DNA of 64,000 nt from RPQJ01 sp963706535 (GCA_963706535.1 CAVPMU010000024.1:62001-126000); one strand, 5' to 3'; counted from the stretch's first letter, positions 17,400 through 27,446 are shown. Notes: a model not told the origin generated them from the sequence alone. Translations and numbers: made by a program.

Positions 17400-20300
17400 C
17401 TACGCCCAAGGCGCAACACAGTCTTCAATAGCTCGGCCCAGGAAGCGGTCGTTGAGGGCTTTTTCGCGCTTACTCATCCACCGCTTGAGAACGTCCCGAT
17501 TGACTGACGCATGCCGAAGCCTTGGACCGTCGCACAGGGCCCCATTCGCGAACGTTGATGCCTCAACTGGCAGCCAAACCCAGGCGCGTCGATCCGCTGA
17601 ACGGAGAAAAAGCGTCCAGGTGGCATACGCGGTCTCCAGATCCGTCGCATCGAGGTACCGTTGCCACCAATAGCGTGCGCATGCCTCCAGGTGGCGAGAG
17701 CGAGCGGCGACGCGCAGCAGCTCCTCATGGGTGGTTCGAGTTGGCCCGGCTTGCCATGCCAGCGGCTGCGGTAGCGTATTCCTTACATTAAGTCCCTCGA
17801 GGACCGTCGCGCGTCTGCGTCGCCACTCGAAGGTTGAGGAACGATCCTCTGCAACCGCTTCGGCCAGCCAATCGCCTTGACCATGCAAGTGGGCGACGAT
17901 CGCCAGATTGAACAAGTCCTTGTCCGTATTGCTCCACTTCAGCGACAACAATTCCTGGCGCAACTCGGCAACCGGCACGCTTGGCAACGTGCGAAAGGCC
18001 ATGTGGATCATGTCGTCGATCCCAGCCTCGCCGATGAATCGGGTTGTCACGGACTTTCTGAGCGCACGCCAAAGCAGAACCCCGCGGCGCGGATCACAAC
18101 TCATGAGTGCCTCGCACAGCGCAAGGAACACCGAGTCCGCGAGGCCCACACGGCGGCGGAAGTCGTCTGTGCACTCTGCGGCGCCCTGTAACCACGTGTC
18201 TACAAGTTCCGGCGCGTGGCGCACGACCGCAATCATGTCCTCAACGGCCACATTCGCGAGATAGAGACTAGCTCCCGCCTTCCACGCCGCCTGGATCCGC
18301 TGCATCGCAGTCTCGACGGCTCGGCGGTGACGTTCTTGTTGCGCCTCCGCGTCCATGGAGCGCCGAATTCCAGCGAACGGATCCGTGTCGCCGCTTGTGT
18401 CCTCGACCGGATCGATCGAGAAGAGGTGCGGCCTATTGTCACTACGGGCCCTGCAGACCGTCAGCGACGCGCCTGGATCCGGAGCGGTCATGCCGCCTGC
18501 CGCGAAGACCTTGCTCAGGATGTCGGCAGCCAACCGTACTTCATTGGGATCCTCGCCCCGCACGCGCGCCGCTTCGAGAAGCCGCCAGGGTGCCAGGCGT
18601 GGTGCGACTTGATCGAACGGCATCGCACCGGCCGCTTCGATGATCGCACCCGAGCCGTAGTGATTGATCCAATAGTCCTCGTTCGGACGCCACGACCACT
18701 TCTGACCTAGCAGGTGACGTCCGAATCGCAGTCCATCTGCCTGTGCAAGCACGCGGAAGGACACTCTCTTAAGTTCAATCTCGGCTCCGTCGACTGCCGA
18801 CAGGATCCAGCGCCACGCCACTTCGCTTTCCCTGATTGCGGCGGGCGACAAGAGCACCATCAGATTGCTTCTGTTGGCTAACGAGCCGGTCGAATAGCGC
18901 ACAACCAGCGTCTCGGCTTCCGGTCCCGTGATTGGATTCAAAATATCTGTGAAGGCAAGCAGGACGCCCTTCAGATCCGCTTCCATAAGCGCCTCGATTT
19001 GACGCGCGCCGCCTTCGGAATGAAGCTCCAACAGCAGGAGTTGGCTGGCTGCGAACCACTTCTCGTCGCTTGGTGACTCTGGCAAGGACATCCGCAATTC
19101 CCGCGCCGCCTTGGCCTCATGGGGCCCAACCAGGATCAAATGCTCGGGTGCGCTGTATGCACGCACTTGGCGTGCCTCAACGGGAAGCTCCGCCTGCATT
19201 AGTTTGGCGCGCGTGATGGCTGCCAGTTGCTCAGGGTCGCACCGCGCCAAGGCCAGCTCGATCGTTTCGAACCGATGGTCCTCCACGGTTCTGTGTCTCG
19301 AGCAGTCGAGCTTGGAGACGTTGACCAATGGGGCCAGTGCCCGCACCTCGACTATGAAAGATTCAGGTATCTCAAAGTCCGGATCTAGCCAAAGGTCGCC
19401 CAGCCGTTGAACACGCGACAGGACCGGTATGCTCGCATCTAGCAGCACTCCGACGGCATGACGGCGTTCCAGTGCGAAGAAGCTCCGACCAGGATCCTCT
19501 AAATAGTCTCTGTTGTAGTTCCAAGGGCGATCGATTCCTGGATCTAGTTGGGACGCTGAGACCGCGTCGGCTTCGCGTCCTGTCAGCCAGAGCAACAATG
19601 CGGCGGCCCTGGCCGGCAACGCTGCGTTCACGCCCGGCTCCGCCTCGCGCGCGGCGACCGACGATGAAAGCGACCGCAGCGCCTCGGTCGCCTGCTCAGG
19701 GTCGACTTCGTTTAGCAGACACAACCATTTGAGGCTTTCCCAAACGGTGCTTCGACCGGCCACGGCCAGCGCAATCGCCGCGACCTCGAAGACTGGCATA
19801 GCAGTCTGTAGCGGGAATCCTTGAAGAATGGTGGGAACCGTTCTGGCAACGATGCCATCGCTACGATCCACAAGGTTTAGGTCGACGCCCACGACCCTAA
19901 TTGACCCCGATGAATCGACGCCGACTCGATCCTTGAATCGCGCGGCACGGTGGCGCTCTCCGTCATCTGCATCCCTGTCCGCGGCCTGCACGTCCCGTGA
20001 TACTTCGCTCAGCCAGAGTCGTGATCGAAGCAGCAGGCGGTCGAGCGCGGCTCCAGGTCGCCGGGGAATTGCGGCAAGTGCGCTGATCGCCAAATGACGA
20101 GCCGAGGTTTGGGCGTGGTTCGCAGAGTGCTCAATCGCATCCAGCAACGCATCCGGCAGACGGGTCGCGAGGCCCGCGACCTCATGGCGATGGCGGTCCG
20201 GGAGGTTCTGGGTTTGCAGCCACGCGGTAACCAGAACCCCGGCCAGCGGGTCCACCGTATTGCCGCCTTGCGCCACCAGGATGGAGACCGCCGCGCGCAG

Positions 20301-22061
20301 GATTTCCGCCCGCTGATCGAAACCCGCAATCGGATCGAACCATCTCTGCAACTGCGTGTCGAGTTCCTCGAAGCCGGCGCTCGTCTGCTCGTCCAGTTGT
20401 CCGAGTAAGGCGGCCCCAAGCGCATGAGCTAGCACGTCAGGCCGGAAACGATGAGTGCCGCCGGCTCCAGGAATGGTCAATCGTCCGTCGATGACATCGC
20501 TGAGTCGCAAGTGCACTTCACTCTCAGTTAAATCCGGTCGACTGGCCATTTCGGCGAGGGACTTGATCGAGAACGCGCGAGCTCCCGCCCGATACCGCTC
20601 CGCCACTTCACTGAGCCAGGCGCGCCAGTCTGCCTGGGTGAACGATCGCCCCGCTCGTTCTCCTAGAGCGTCTCGGCCGTATTCCCACAGAAGCCGATGC
20701 AATGTGATCTCGCCCGCATCGAGCAGTTGATCCCTGAGACGGACGATCAATTCAAACAGCCGCGGAGTACGGGCCAGGTGGACTAGGTCCGGATGCAGTT
20801 GGCTGCGTACCAGACCTTCCAGTGCGAGCCGTTGATCCAGTTCACCACCCGGCGCGTCGTCATAGACGTTGACCGGTACTAATGTTGGCTGAACAGGCAA
20901 TCCGCACAGGCGGCCAAGTTTGTCCTCAAAATACCAGTTGCGGGTACTGACAATCACGCGAACCCGGCCAGCGAAAGGGTCGGCCTGCAGGATCTTGAGC
21001 ACTGCGACCCACGGGACGGACGGCTCCTGATTCATTCCGTCAAAGAAGATCGCAAGTGTCGGCCCTTCGCCGGCAGGGCGCCCTATCAGGTGCTCAAGGC
21101 GCCGCAACCAGTGTTCGGGGTCACGGATGCCGCCGGTGATTTCGTACAGACATGTCGCAAGGAATCGTTTGATGGAGACTTCCGAGACGGACGCGAGTTC
21201 CTTCATGCTGGAGGACGCAATCACTAGCACGATTGGCTGGGCCTTGACGTTCTCGACCAGCCAAGCGATCGTTGACCAGGTCTTGCCAACGCCGTCGGAG
21301 CCCATGACAACCGCTGGCGCATCACTGGTAGCTGACCCGGCCCACCAGGCGTCGAGTGCGGCCGAAACCGATGCTCTAACGATGACCTTCTGAGTCGCGC
21401 CACCAGCGGCATTCTGATTCAGCGCGGCCTGTGAGTCCCGCGGGGAAGTCCAGATCCTCCGAAGTGTCAACTCGGCACAAGATCTGAGGCCCTCGAAGCC
21501 GATGGTCCAAGCGTCGACTTCCCGGCGCAGACGACCGATACGCTCTTCCGCCACGGCTTGCAATGCTTCGGCATGGCGGGCGGCCTCGGGCGTGAAAAGC
21601 ACGCCGATCAGATCCGGGGCCGATGCACAAAGTGCCGCCAGCGCCGGAATCCCGTCGCCTTTCCAGTCAACGACAACTATCGATACACCGAGCTTGGTTG
21701 CATGCTGCTCGAGCTCCTGCTCGAGTTGCTCGGGCACATCGCGGGTTGCTGCCAGGATCCAAGCTTCCAATGCAGCGTCGCGGTTCAGTGCCTGATCGAC
21801 TTCACCCAATAATTCGCGGTCGCTGAGCGAAGTCGTGTCAGCGTACTTCTTGCATTCAATTCGCAGGTGCCTGCCTTCACGCCCTGAGGTCCCTGCGTCT
21901 CCACCGTGCTGGAAACCGGTCTTTGCCACCGCCACACCGACATTGAGCAGTCGACCGACTAACGCAGCCACCAATTGCTCGAACTGCGCTGCCTGCCCGG
22001 GCTCCTGCAAAGCGGCCTTCAGCTTCGCCAGATGTTCTATGTCCGAGGCGCTCAGGACCAT
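17400..22061 (-). CDS. Giant Mrr-like nuclease/STAND NTPase, probable antiphage protein (1553 aa)
   Basis: The N-terminus (about residues 25-95) is a restriction-endonuclease fold of the Mrr/PD-(D/E)xK kind: D55 in GFQHGGDAG and the E69-C-K71 motif in HLRIECKKY. A STAND-type NTPase follows, with Walker A GSDGVGKT at 254-261, Walker B in LAIFFDGMN (D341) and a sensor strand VIVSTRNW near 370. The remaining 1100 or so residues are mostly helical, without a recognised repeat, as expected for a target-sensing region. This order resembles Avs-type defence proteins, which degrade DNA after recognising a phage protein. It lies 38 bp after the MmeI-like gene and ends the minus-strand array. Target and activity are unknown. 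Confidence 0.72.
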   Translation of the reverse strand: MVLSASDIEHLAKLKAALQEPGQAAQFEQLVAALVGRLLNVGVAVAKTGFQHGGDAGTSGREGRHLRIECKKYADTTSLSDRELLGEVDQALNRDAALEAWILAATRDVPEQLEQELEQHATKLGVSIVVVDWKGDGIPALAALCASAPDLIGVLFTPEAARHAEALQAVAEERIGRLRREVDAWTIGFEGLRSCAELTLRRIWTSPRDSQAALNQNAAGGATQKVIVRASVSAALDAWWAGSATSDAPAVVMGSDGVGKTWSTIAWLVENVKAQPIVLVIASSSMKELASVSEVSIKRFLATCLYEITGGIRDPEHWLRRLEHLIGRPAGEGPTLAIFFDGMNQEPSVPWVAVLKILQADPFAGRVRVIVSTRNWYFEDKLGRLCGLPVQPTLVPVNVYDDAPGGELDQRLALEGLVRSQLHPDLVHLARTPRLFELIVRLRDQLLDAGEITLHRLLWEYGRDALGERAGRSFTQADWRAWLSEVAERYRAGARAFSIKSLAEMASRPDLTESEVHLRLSDVIDGRLTIPGAGGTHRFRPDVLAHALGAALLGQLDEQTSAGFEELDTQLQRWFDPIAGFDQRAEILRAAVSILVAQGGNTVDPLAGVLVTAWLQTQNLPDRHRHEVAGLATRLPDALLDAIEHSANHAQTSARHLAISALAAIPRRPGAALDRLLLRSRLWLSEVSRDVQAADRDADDGERHRAARFKDRVGVDSSGSIRVVGVDLNLVDRSDGIVARTVPTILQGFPLQTAMPVFEVAAIALAVAGRSTVWESLKWLCLLNEVDPEQATEALRSLSSSVAAREAEPGVNAALPARAAALLLWLTGREADAVSASQLDPGIDRPWNYNRDYLEDPGRSFFALERRHAVGVLLDASIPVLSRVQRLGDLWLDPDFEIPESFIVEVRALAPLVNVSKLDCSRHRTVEDHRFETIELALARCDPEQLAAITRAKLMQAELPVEARQVRAYSAPEHLILVGPHEAKAARELRMSLPESPSDEKWFAASQLLLLELHSEGGARQIEALMEADLKGVLLAFTDILNPITGPEAETLVVRYSTGSLANRSNLMVLLSPAAIRESEVAWRWILSAVDGAEIELKRVSFRVLAQADGLRFGRHLLGQKWSWRPNEDYWINHYGSGAIIEAAGAMPFDQVAPRLAPWRLLEAARVRGEDPNEVRLAADILSKVFAAGGMTAPDPGASLTVCRARSDNRPHLFSIDPVEDTSGDTDPFAGIRRSMDAEAQQERHRRAVETAMQRIQAAWKAGASLYLANVAVEDMIAVVRHAPELVDTWLQGAAECTDDFRRRVGLADSVFLALCEALMSCDPRRGVLLWRALRKSVTTRFIGEAGIDDMIHMAFRTLPSVPVAELRQELLSLKWSNTDKDLFNLAIVAHLHGQGDWLAEAVAEDRSSTFEWRRRRATVLEGLNVRNTLPQPLAWQAGPTRTTHEELLRVAARSRHLEACARYWWQRYLDATDLETAYATWTLFLRSADRRAWVWLPVEASTFANGALCDGPRLRHASVNRDVLKRWMSKREKALNDRFLGRAIEDCVAPWA

Positions 22062-22099
22062 ACCTTAACTCGGAACGGAAATCGGGTTGCCCTGTGACA

Positions 22100-24956
22100 T
22101 CATCCTGCCGACCTCCCCTCCCTCGCCCTCGTCTGATTCAGCTCGAACAGCCTCTTCAAAATCTCCTCACCCGCCAGCGGCCACTCCCACCCGTATGCGG
22201 CCGCGACCGCTTCGTCCAAGTCCCGGTGCGCATGCTGCAGCCAGACCGGATTCGAGTTGTAGAGATTCGTCAGCGTCCGCTTCTGAAGATCCGCCGCTGC
22301 CGCGGCGCTCTTGGGAACAAGTCGGTCTGAATACCCGGGGACCACCTCCGGCACTCGATTCACCAGTGCGGGCGGATTCAGCCAATTTTCTCGCAGCTCG
22401 TCTAGTCGTTTGGCGGCAGCCGCAATTCGCCGAGCTCGTGGGTCGGCAGCATAGTCTCTAGGGGGGGTGTTCGGTGTCAGACCAGCCGGGAATGGGAAGG
22501 TCTCGAAGCAGCTGAGCGCCGTATACGTAGGGTCGTTACCGACTCCATGCATAGATGCCTTCGCAAGCGACCACAGTTCATGGACTCTCGAATGGACGAT
22601 ACCGAAGAAGGCGTCGTCGTCGCGTGCAAAGACGCAAAGCCGCGTGTCCGGCAGTGTGTGGCGATCAAGCCATACAAACACTCGATGCTTTGCCACGCGC
22701 GGGGTGGCGACAAATCTAGGCAGTGGGGCGAGCGCACGCCGCATGCCTGGCCGGCACTCGGCATGGCGCCACCAGAAGTCCCTGTATGACACACGCCGAA
22801 GGGATTCTCGCTCCGGCCGCACATGTTCAGCAACATGGCGGTATGGCAACTCGTATAGCGCTGCTTCCTGCTCGTCCATGGAGCAGCCGAAGTCGACGAT
22901 CCAACGGCCCTGCGGTCGCGTTACAAGATCGCGGCCGTTCATCCAGGGACGCACGACCTCGCTATTGGGCCGTCCATGAGGATTCGGGGCGCCTATCCAA
23001 GATTCCGCGACGGTTCTCTCGATTTCGAACTGACCATTCTTCTGGGTCCCGATGTACGCGACGTCTCTCATTCTCGCCAAGGACCTCCACCTGGGTGAGA
23101 TCAATCTCGGTCCCCCCGAGGGACCGCGTCCCAAGATCAGAAAAGATCTCCGCCACCTCTCGGCCCGCATGGCGGATCGGGGCACCTTGCACTTGTTCTT
23201 TCGGAGCAAAGCACACCATTGAGACGCGGACGGCCGCTCCCTCGTTAACCCACTCCTCGTCTGGCCAAGCATCGAAGATGCTGCAATCTTCCAACGCTCT
23301 TGCGAGCGCTCGACGATTTGCTCCTGCTCGTACCGATTGCGTGCACACAAGCCCTGCGCGGCGCAGCTTTCCCTGCCGGAGTTGCTCTTGGGCCTTCGCA
23401 AACCAGAACATCACTAGATCGGCCCCGCCGGGTACTCGGTCCCGGTAGCGGAACCGCAGGCCCGCCACATAGGATTCGCCGAGACCAGCGATCATCTTCT
23501 TGTCGCCGAGAAACGGCGGGTTGCCGACGATCGCATCCGCTCTTGGCCAGGTCGGCTCGGTCCCATCGTCATTCAGGATCGCATCCCGGCATTCGATCTG
23601 ATCAAGCGGCTTAAGGATCGGATTCTTGGCGGCGGCAAAGCCGTTCTCGAGCATCCATTGCAGCTCGCCGATCCAGATTGTGACCCGGGCAAGCTCCGCC
23701 GCATACGGATTCACCTCGATCCCGCGCACGGTCTCGGGACCCACACGCGGGAACTGAAGCGGCAGACCGAGGAGTTCCGCATCGTGGATCACGCGCTTTT
23801 CAAAGTCCTTCAGACACCGAAGCGACAGATACAGGAAATTGCCTGATCCGCAGGCGGGGTCGAGCACCCTGAAATTGACAAGCCGCTCGAGGAATCCAAA
23901 GTAGCGCTGTTTCGCCGCTTGCGAGACGGTCTTCTTGGCCTTCCCGATGAGTTTAGCGATCTCCGTCCGCTCCGAGTCCCACTCCCGCTGCCAGGGCTCC
24001 AGCACCACCGGCCCTACAATCTTCATGATCGTGCTCGGATCGGTGTAATGCGCGCCCTGCTGCGAGCGCTTATCGGGGTCCAGGCCACGCTCGAACAGCG
24101 TGCCGAAGATCGACGGCTCGATGTTCGACCAGTCGAGCGCCGCACACTTCAGCACGATCTTCAGCTCCGCCTCATCGAGCGGCAACGTGGCGGCGTCATC
24201 GAACAGCCCGCCGTTAAACCAGTCAATCACCTCGAACGCGACGTCCCCGCCCTTCGCCATGCCGGCAAACAGCTGCCTGGCGTTGGCCTCGAAGGACTCT
24301 GGATGCGCTACGGACGCCGTGGCCAGCTTCGTGAATATCTGGTTCGGGAGCAGCCCAACGTCCTCGGCGAACATGCAGAAGATCAGGCGATTGAGGAAAT
24401 GCGCAACGCGCTGCGGGTCGAGGCCTTTGGCCTGCAGATGATGCGCAAGCTGACTGAATTTTTCAGCGGCATCCTTGGTGACCATCAGCCGGGTGATGCC
24501 CGGCCGCAATCGCTCGGGGTTGCTGAACGCGTACTTCAGCAGTTCCCGCTTTGCCCCGTCCGCGAGATCGACGAGCTCGAGAACGTGAACCCGCTTTACG
24601 GTGCTGGTGAAGTTCGTATGAATCTCTATCCGCTTCGTGTCGCTGGTGATCAGAAGCGGTGGATTCTCCAGCATGTCCGCGTACTTCTTTAGCTGCAAAT
24701 ACGCCGCGTTCAGGTCCTTTCCCGGCCCCTTGTATTCCCAGGCGAACGCAGCCTTCTTCCAGACATCGGCCCAGCCGTGCCCGCCGATCGCCGTCGTGCC
24801 ACCCTTCTCGAAGGTATAGGTGTCACCGTCCGGATCCGCTTCCGCCGGCGTCGGCTCGCCGAGCAGCGCACACAGGTCCAGGAAATGCTGCTGCGCGGCC
24901 GACCTCTCTGAGAGGTTTGCTGCTGTCCATTTGTTTATGAACTGGTCTGGGGTCAA
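22100..24956 (-). pseudogene. MmeI-type (type IIL) restriction-methyltransferase, broken by one frameshift
   Basis: The first frame (24956 to about 23070) carries the nuclease motif D64-x9-E74-x-K76 (as spaced in MmeI), the motif X segment GAHYTDPSTI, AdoMet motif DPACGSGNF at 366-374 and catalytic NPPF at 479-482. After GTEIDLTQ and LGENE the homology continues only in the next frame, from RDVAYIGTQKNGQ through NPHGRPNSEVVRPW (target-recognition region) to the helical end at 22100. A one-base insertion within 23061-23075 (coding strand GAGAATGAGAGACGT) explains it. Rejoined length is about 950 aa, normal for the family. Such enzymes cut and methylate in one polypeptide. It may be a true pseudogene, phase-variable, or a sequence error. 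Confidence 0.85.
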
Positions 24957-24997
24957 GTGGACGATTCCTGGGTTTTCTAGGCAGACATTCAGAACCT

Positions 24998-25927
24998 TCA
25001 GGCGCGAAAGGCGCTGTCAATATGCGCCTGCAGCGTCGCACTCGAACGCGCATTCTGAGCGGCGATCAATCGGTCTCGACTGATCCGCGCCTTTCCGGAG
25101 AAGCTCGAAAACTGACTCACTGTGAAGCCAGACGCCGTATTTGAGCCCGTCCCGGCGGCGTCTGGAACGCTGACTCCCAAAAGGCCAAACGACATACCGT
25201 ACTGATCTCGCCATGCGTAACGTCCTGGGCTTCCGAACCGGGTTGCGACAAAGTCCCAGAAGTAGATCAGTCCTGACTCGAGCGAGTCGAAAGGCACCGA
25301 CCGAAAAAGATGCGTCGCGAGTGTCTCCACCATGAACGACTTGGCTCGAATGGTCTCCGGAAGATTGCTGTTCCAGTACTTGAGGAGCTTGACAAGGGGC
25401 TTGAATCTCCCCTGCCTCAAGGCGTTAACCTCGGCCGCAACAGCCTGGTGTTTGCGCGGTGCAGACCTGATCCACTCGCCAGAATCGCGGTCCGGAATCG
25501 ACACGAGCCACCGCTGCTGCCTGTCCGGGACCGCCGGCACAACATCAATATCCAGGTGATACAGGCTCAAGCGAACGGACCGCCTTTGCCCGAATACAGA
25601 ACTGACCGGATACCGGTACCGGATCGCATTCGCGAATGACTCCAGTACGCGCTCGGGCGCTGGCAGCGGAGCAAGAAGCGTGAATCCGCTCCCCCACGCT
25701 GTCGAATCAATTTCAAACACGATGTCCACGTCATCAATCGGTCGGATGGCAGTGTCCCGGGCATAACTGCCGCTCAGGTAGCTGTTCGTAATCCGCTGCG
25801 CCATCTGCCCTGTATTCAGCAGGTTTCGCAGGTAGTTGTGGCTTCCCTGCGCTCTGGCCTTCTGCGTCGGCGTGGGTTCGATTTCACGGGCGACTCGCCA
25901 CAACGCAGCCTCGACCAACGCACTCAT
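24998..25927 (-). CDS. CD-NTase-like (SMODS) nucleotidyltransferase
   Basis: A 309-residue polymerase-beta-fold nucleotidyltransferase. The signature LSGSYARDTAIRPIDDVDI contains the GS pair (53-54) and the metal-binding D66-x-D68; the third acidic residue is D126 or D128 in LYHLDIDVV. The later RKHQAVAAEVN and FKPLVKLLKYWN helices match the OAS-like helical domain. These are hallmarks of CD-NTases (cGAS/DncV-like enzymes) that make cyclic oligonucleotide alarms on infection. ATG 25927 overlaps the stop of the upstream membrane-protein gene as ATGA, so the two are coupled. An OAS-like linear product or a non-defence nucleotidyltransferase is the alternative. No CBASS ancillary gene (Cap2/Cap3, HORMA/TRIP13) is seen. 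Confidence 0.75.
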   Translation of the reverse strand: MSALVEAALWRVAREIEPTPTQKARAQGSHNYLRNLLNTGQMAQRITNSYLSGSYARDTAIRPIDDVDIVFEIDSTAWGSGFTLLAPLPAPERVLESFANAIRYRYPVSSVFGQRRSVRLSLYHLDIDVVPAVPDRQQRWLVSIPDRDSGEWIRSAPRKHQAVAAEVNALRQGRFKPLVKLLKYWNSNLPETIRAKSFMVETLATHLFRSVPFDSLESGLIYFWDFVATRFGSPGRYAWRDQYGMSFGLLGVSVPDAAGTGSNTASGFTVSQFSSFSGKARISRDRLIAAQNARSSATLQAHIDSAFRA

Positions 25928-26811
25928 CTTGGGCCAGCCAGCGGGACGCGACGCAGGAGCGACAACACTTGTGCCAGCAACTGCAATGGGAAATTTGTCG
26001 GGACATACCACGCGTAGCGCGACAGCACCTCGGCATCCGGGCCATCGATCCGGTAGGGTTCCCCGGCTGGGTTGAACGTGTAAACGATTAGCGGGACCGG
26101 CGGCGACCGCCCCTGCAGTTGCCCCAAGACGACCTGAAGGCGCCGCGAGCTTTCTGCGTCCGCATCGTAGGAAACGATGACTAGATCTGGGTTACCCGTG
26201 TCGAACGGCTCACCGACGGCCGGCACAACCGCGCTGATGGCGCTGACGCCGCTGGCGCGCAGTGCGGCCACCACATCGCCGCCGGCTTCTGTGTCGTCGC
26301 GGGTTACCCAAACGATTGAACGGGCGTTGGCACCGGCCAGCCGCTCAAGGTCTTCTTCGATTGCGCGAAGTCGATCCCGCACGGCGCCCGCCTGAGACGT
26401 CACCAACGTTTCGACCTGGCTGTTAATCGTTTTCTCGATGGTCTCCCTGAGTTCGCGGCGTGTTGACCACAGAAACCATCCAGCGAGGAGACCACCGACA
26501 GTAACGATAATTCCTAGGGCCGTCAGTGACAATTGGAGGAGATCCTGCACTCCCTGCATCTGACGATCAGCTTGCCGCTCGAGCGCTTCGCGTTCGTACC
26601 GAATGGCGTCGGTGACTTCGACGCGCGCGTCACGGGACGCTTCGGCGGTCTGAATTTCTTGCGGCCGCGCCGGTTCTGCCTGCGGTACCTCCGCGAAAGC
26701 AAGTTGCGCGATGAAACAAGTCAGCATTGCCACTAACACGGATCTCAGATGCGCCCGTATTGGTCCGATCCCGCTCCGCCGCGTTACGGTCCATCGCTGT
26801 CTTGCGTCCAT
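25924..26811 (-). CDS. Membrane protein with a cytosolic Rossmann/receiver-like domain; candidate CD-NTase effector
   Basis: A 295-residue protein I cannot assign to a named family. Order: basic N-terminus, hydrophobic segment 23-40 ending AFA (signal peptide or first membrane helix), a charged linker, a strong membrane helix at about 91-115, a coiled coil at about 117-160, then an alpha/beta domain at 165-288. That domain has alternating strands SIVWVTRDD, PDLVIVSYDAD and VPLIVYT and ends YAWYVPTNFPLQLLAQVLSLL, which recalls a receiver/Rossmann fold. ATG 26811 has GGGAGGGAG upstream. The stop overlaps the CD-NTase start as ATGA. Inference: the soluble domain senses the nucleotide made by its partner and the membrane part disrupts the membrane. 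Confidence 0.65.
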   Translation of the reverse strand: MDARQRWTVTRRSGIGPIRAHLRSVLVAMLTCFIAQLAFAEVPQAEPARPQEIQTAEASRDARVEVTDAIRYEREALERQADRQMQGVQDLLQLSLTALGIIVTVGGLLAGWFLWSTRRELRETIEKTINSQVETLVTSQAGAVRDRLRAIEEDLERLAGANARSIVWVTRDDTEAGGDVVAALRASGVSAISAVVPAVGEPFDTGNPDLVIVSYDADAESSRRLQVVLGQLQGRSPPVPLIVYTFNPAGEPYRIDGPDAEVLSRYAWYVPTNFPLQLLAQVLSLLRRVPLAGPR

Positions 26812-26827
26812 CCGCTCTCTCCCTCCC

Positions 26828-27040
26828 CTACTCCGCCGCTCCCGTCGTCGGTGGCTCACGTGCTATCGCCCGGGCTATCGTCTGAAGCGCGACCTGCAGC
26901 TCCGCCGAATCACCATCCTCGAGCTCGGCCTTCAAGTACTCGGCGGCATACACGGGATCGCGCGCAAAACTCTCGATGGTTACGTCTTCATGCGATCGGT
27001 AGGGCATTGCGATCACAGGTGTCACCGTCTCGGCCTTCAT
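26828..27040 (-). pseudogene. Addiction-module antidote-like protein lacking its helix-turn-helix
   Basis: The 70 residues match the N-terminal half of the HigA-like antidote family: the YRSHEDVTIESFARDP segment, AAEYLKAELEDGDSAELQVALQTIARA. Family members continue with a Cro/C1-type helix-turn-helix of some 30-40 residues; here the reading frame ends in an unrelated tail, EPPTTGAAE. ATG 27040 has a fine Shine-Dalgarno sequence (GGGGAGGGG), so it is probably translated. No matching toxin is adjacent. It ends 16 bp before the membrane-protein gene. It could be a 3'-truncated remnant or, less likely, a short functional variant that coordinates the downstream genes. Confidence 0.6.
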
Positions 27041-27086
27041 ATCCCCTCCCCTGCTGCGCAGCGCACCTGGCGCCGCTTGCTGCACG

Positions 27087-27446
27087 CTATTCGAACAGCT
27101 CAGGTGTGCCGGTACGCACAAAGATGATCTGCTCGTCGGCTCCGCGGCGTTCCAGGCGATGGATCAGCAGGAAGTCGCCACCGACGTGGCACTCGCGATG
27201 ATCGGCCCAGTCGCCGGCGAGCGCATGATCCCGCCACTCTGGCCCGAGCGGGCCGTCGTTCGCGATGAGCAGCAGCATCGCCTCCTTGAGCTGTTGCAGA
27301 TTGAAGCGGCCGGAATGCGCGAGCCGCGTCCAGTCCTTTGCGAACGCCCGCGTGTGATCGGACGCTCGCGGCAGCGCCGCGCGTTTAGCGCTCGGCGCCT
27401 TTTTCGAGCTCACGGATCTGCTCGCCGGCTTTCGTGAAGCGGGCAC
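27087..27446 (-). CDS. yafQ: YafQ-family mRNA interferase toxin
   Basis: A RelE-superfamily toxin of the YafQ branch, which cleaves mRNA on the ribosome. Conserved blocks are FAKDWTRL, the helix LKEAMLLLI, PLGPEWRDHAL, GDWADHRECHVGGDFLLIHRL with the catalytic His region, and the C-terminal FVRTGTPELF. The gene overlaps the end of dinJ. The first start, GTG 27446, gives 119 aa with a basic N-terminal extension; the GTG at 27413 would give 108 aa, closer to the 92-residue E. coli protein. It is followed 46 bp later by the truncated antidote gene. Confidence 0.88.
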   Translation of the reverse strand: MPASRKPASRSVSSKKAPSAKRAALPRASDHTRAFAKDWTRLAHSGRFNLQQLKEAMLLLIANDGPLGPEWRDHALAGDWADHRECHVGGDFLLIHRLERRGADEQIIFVRTGTPELFE

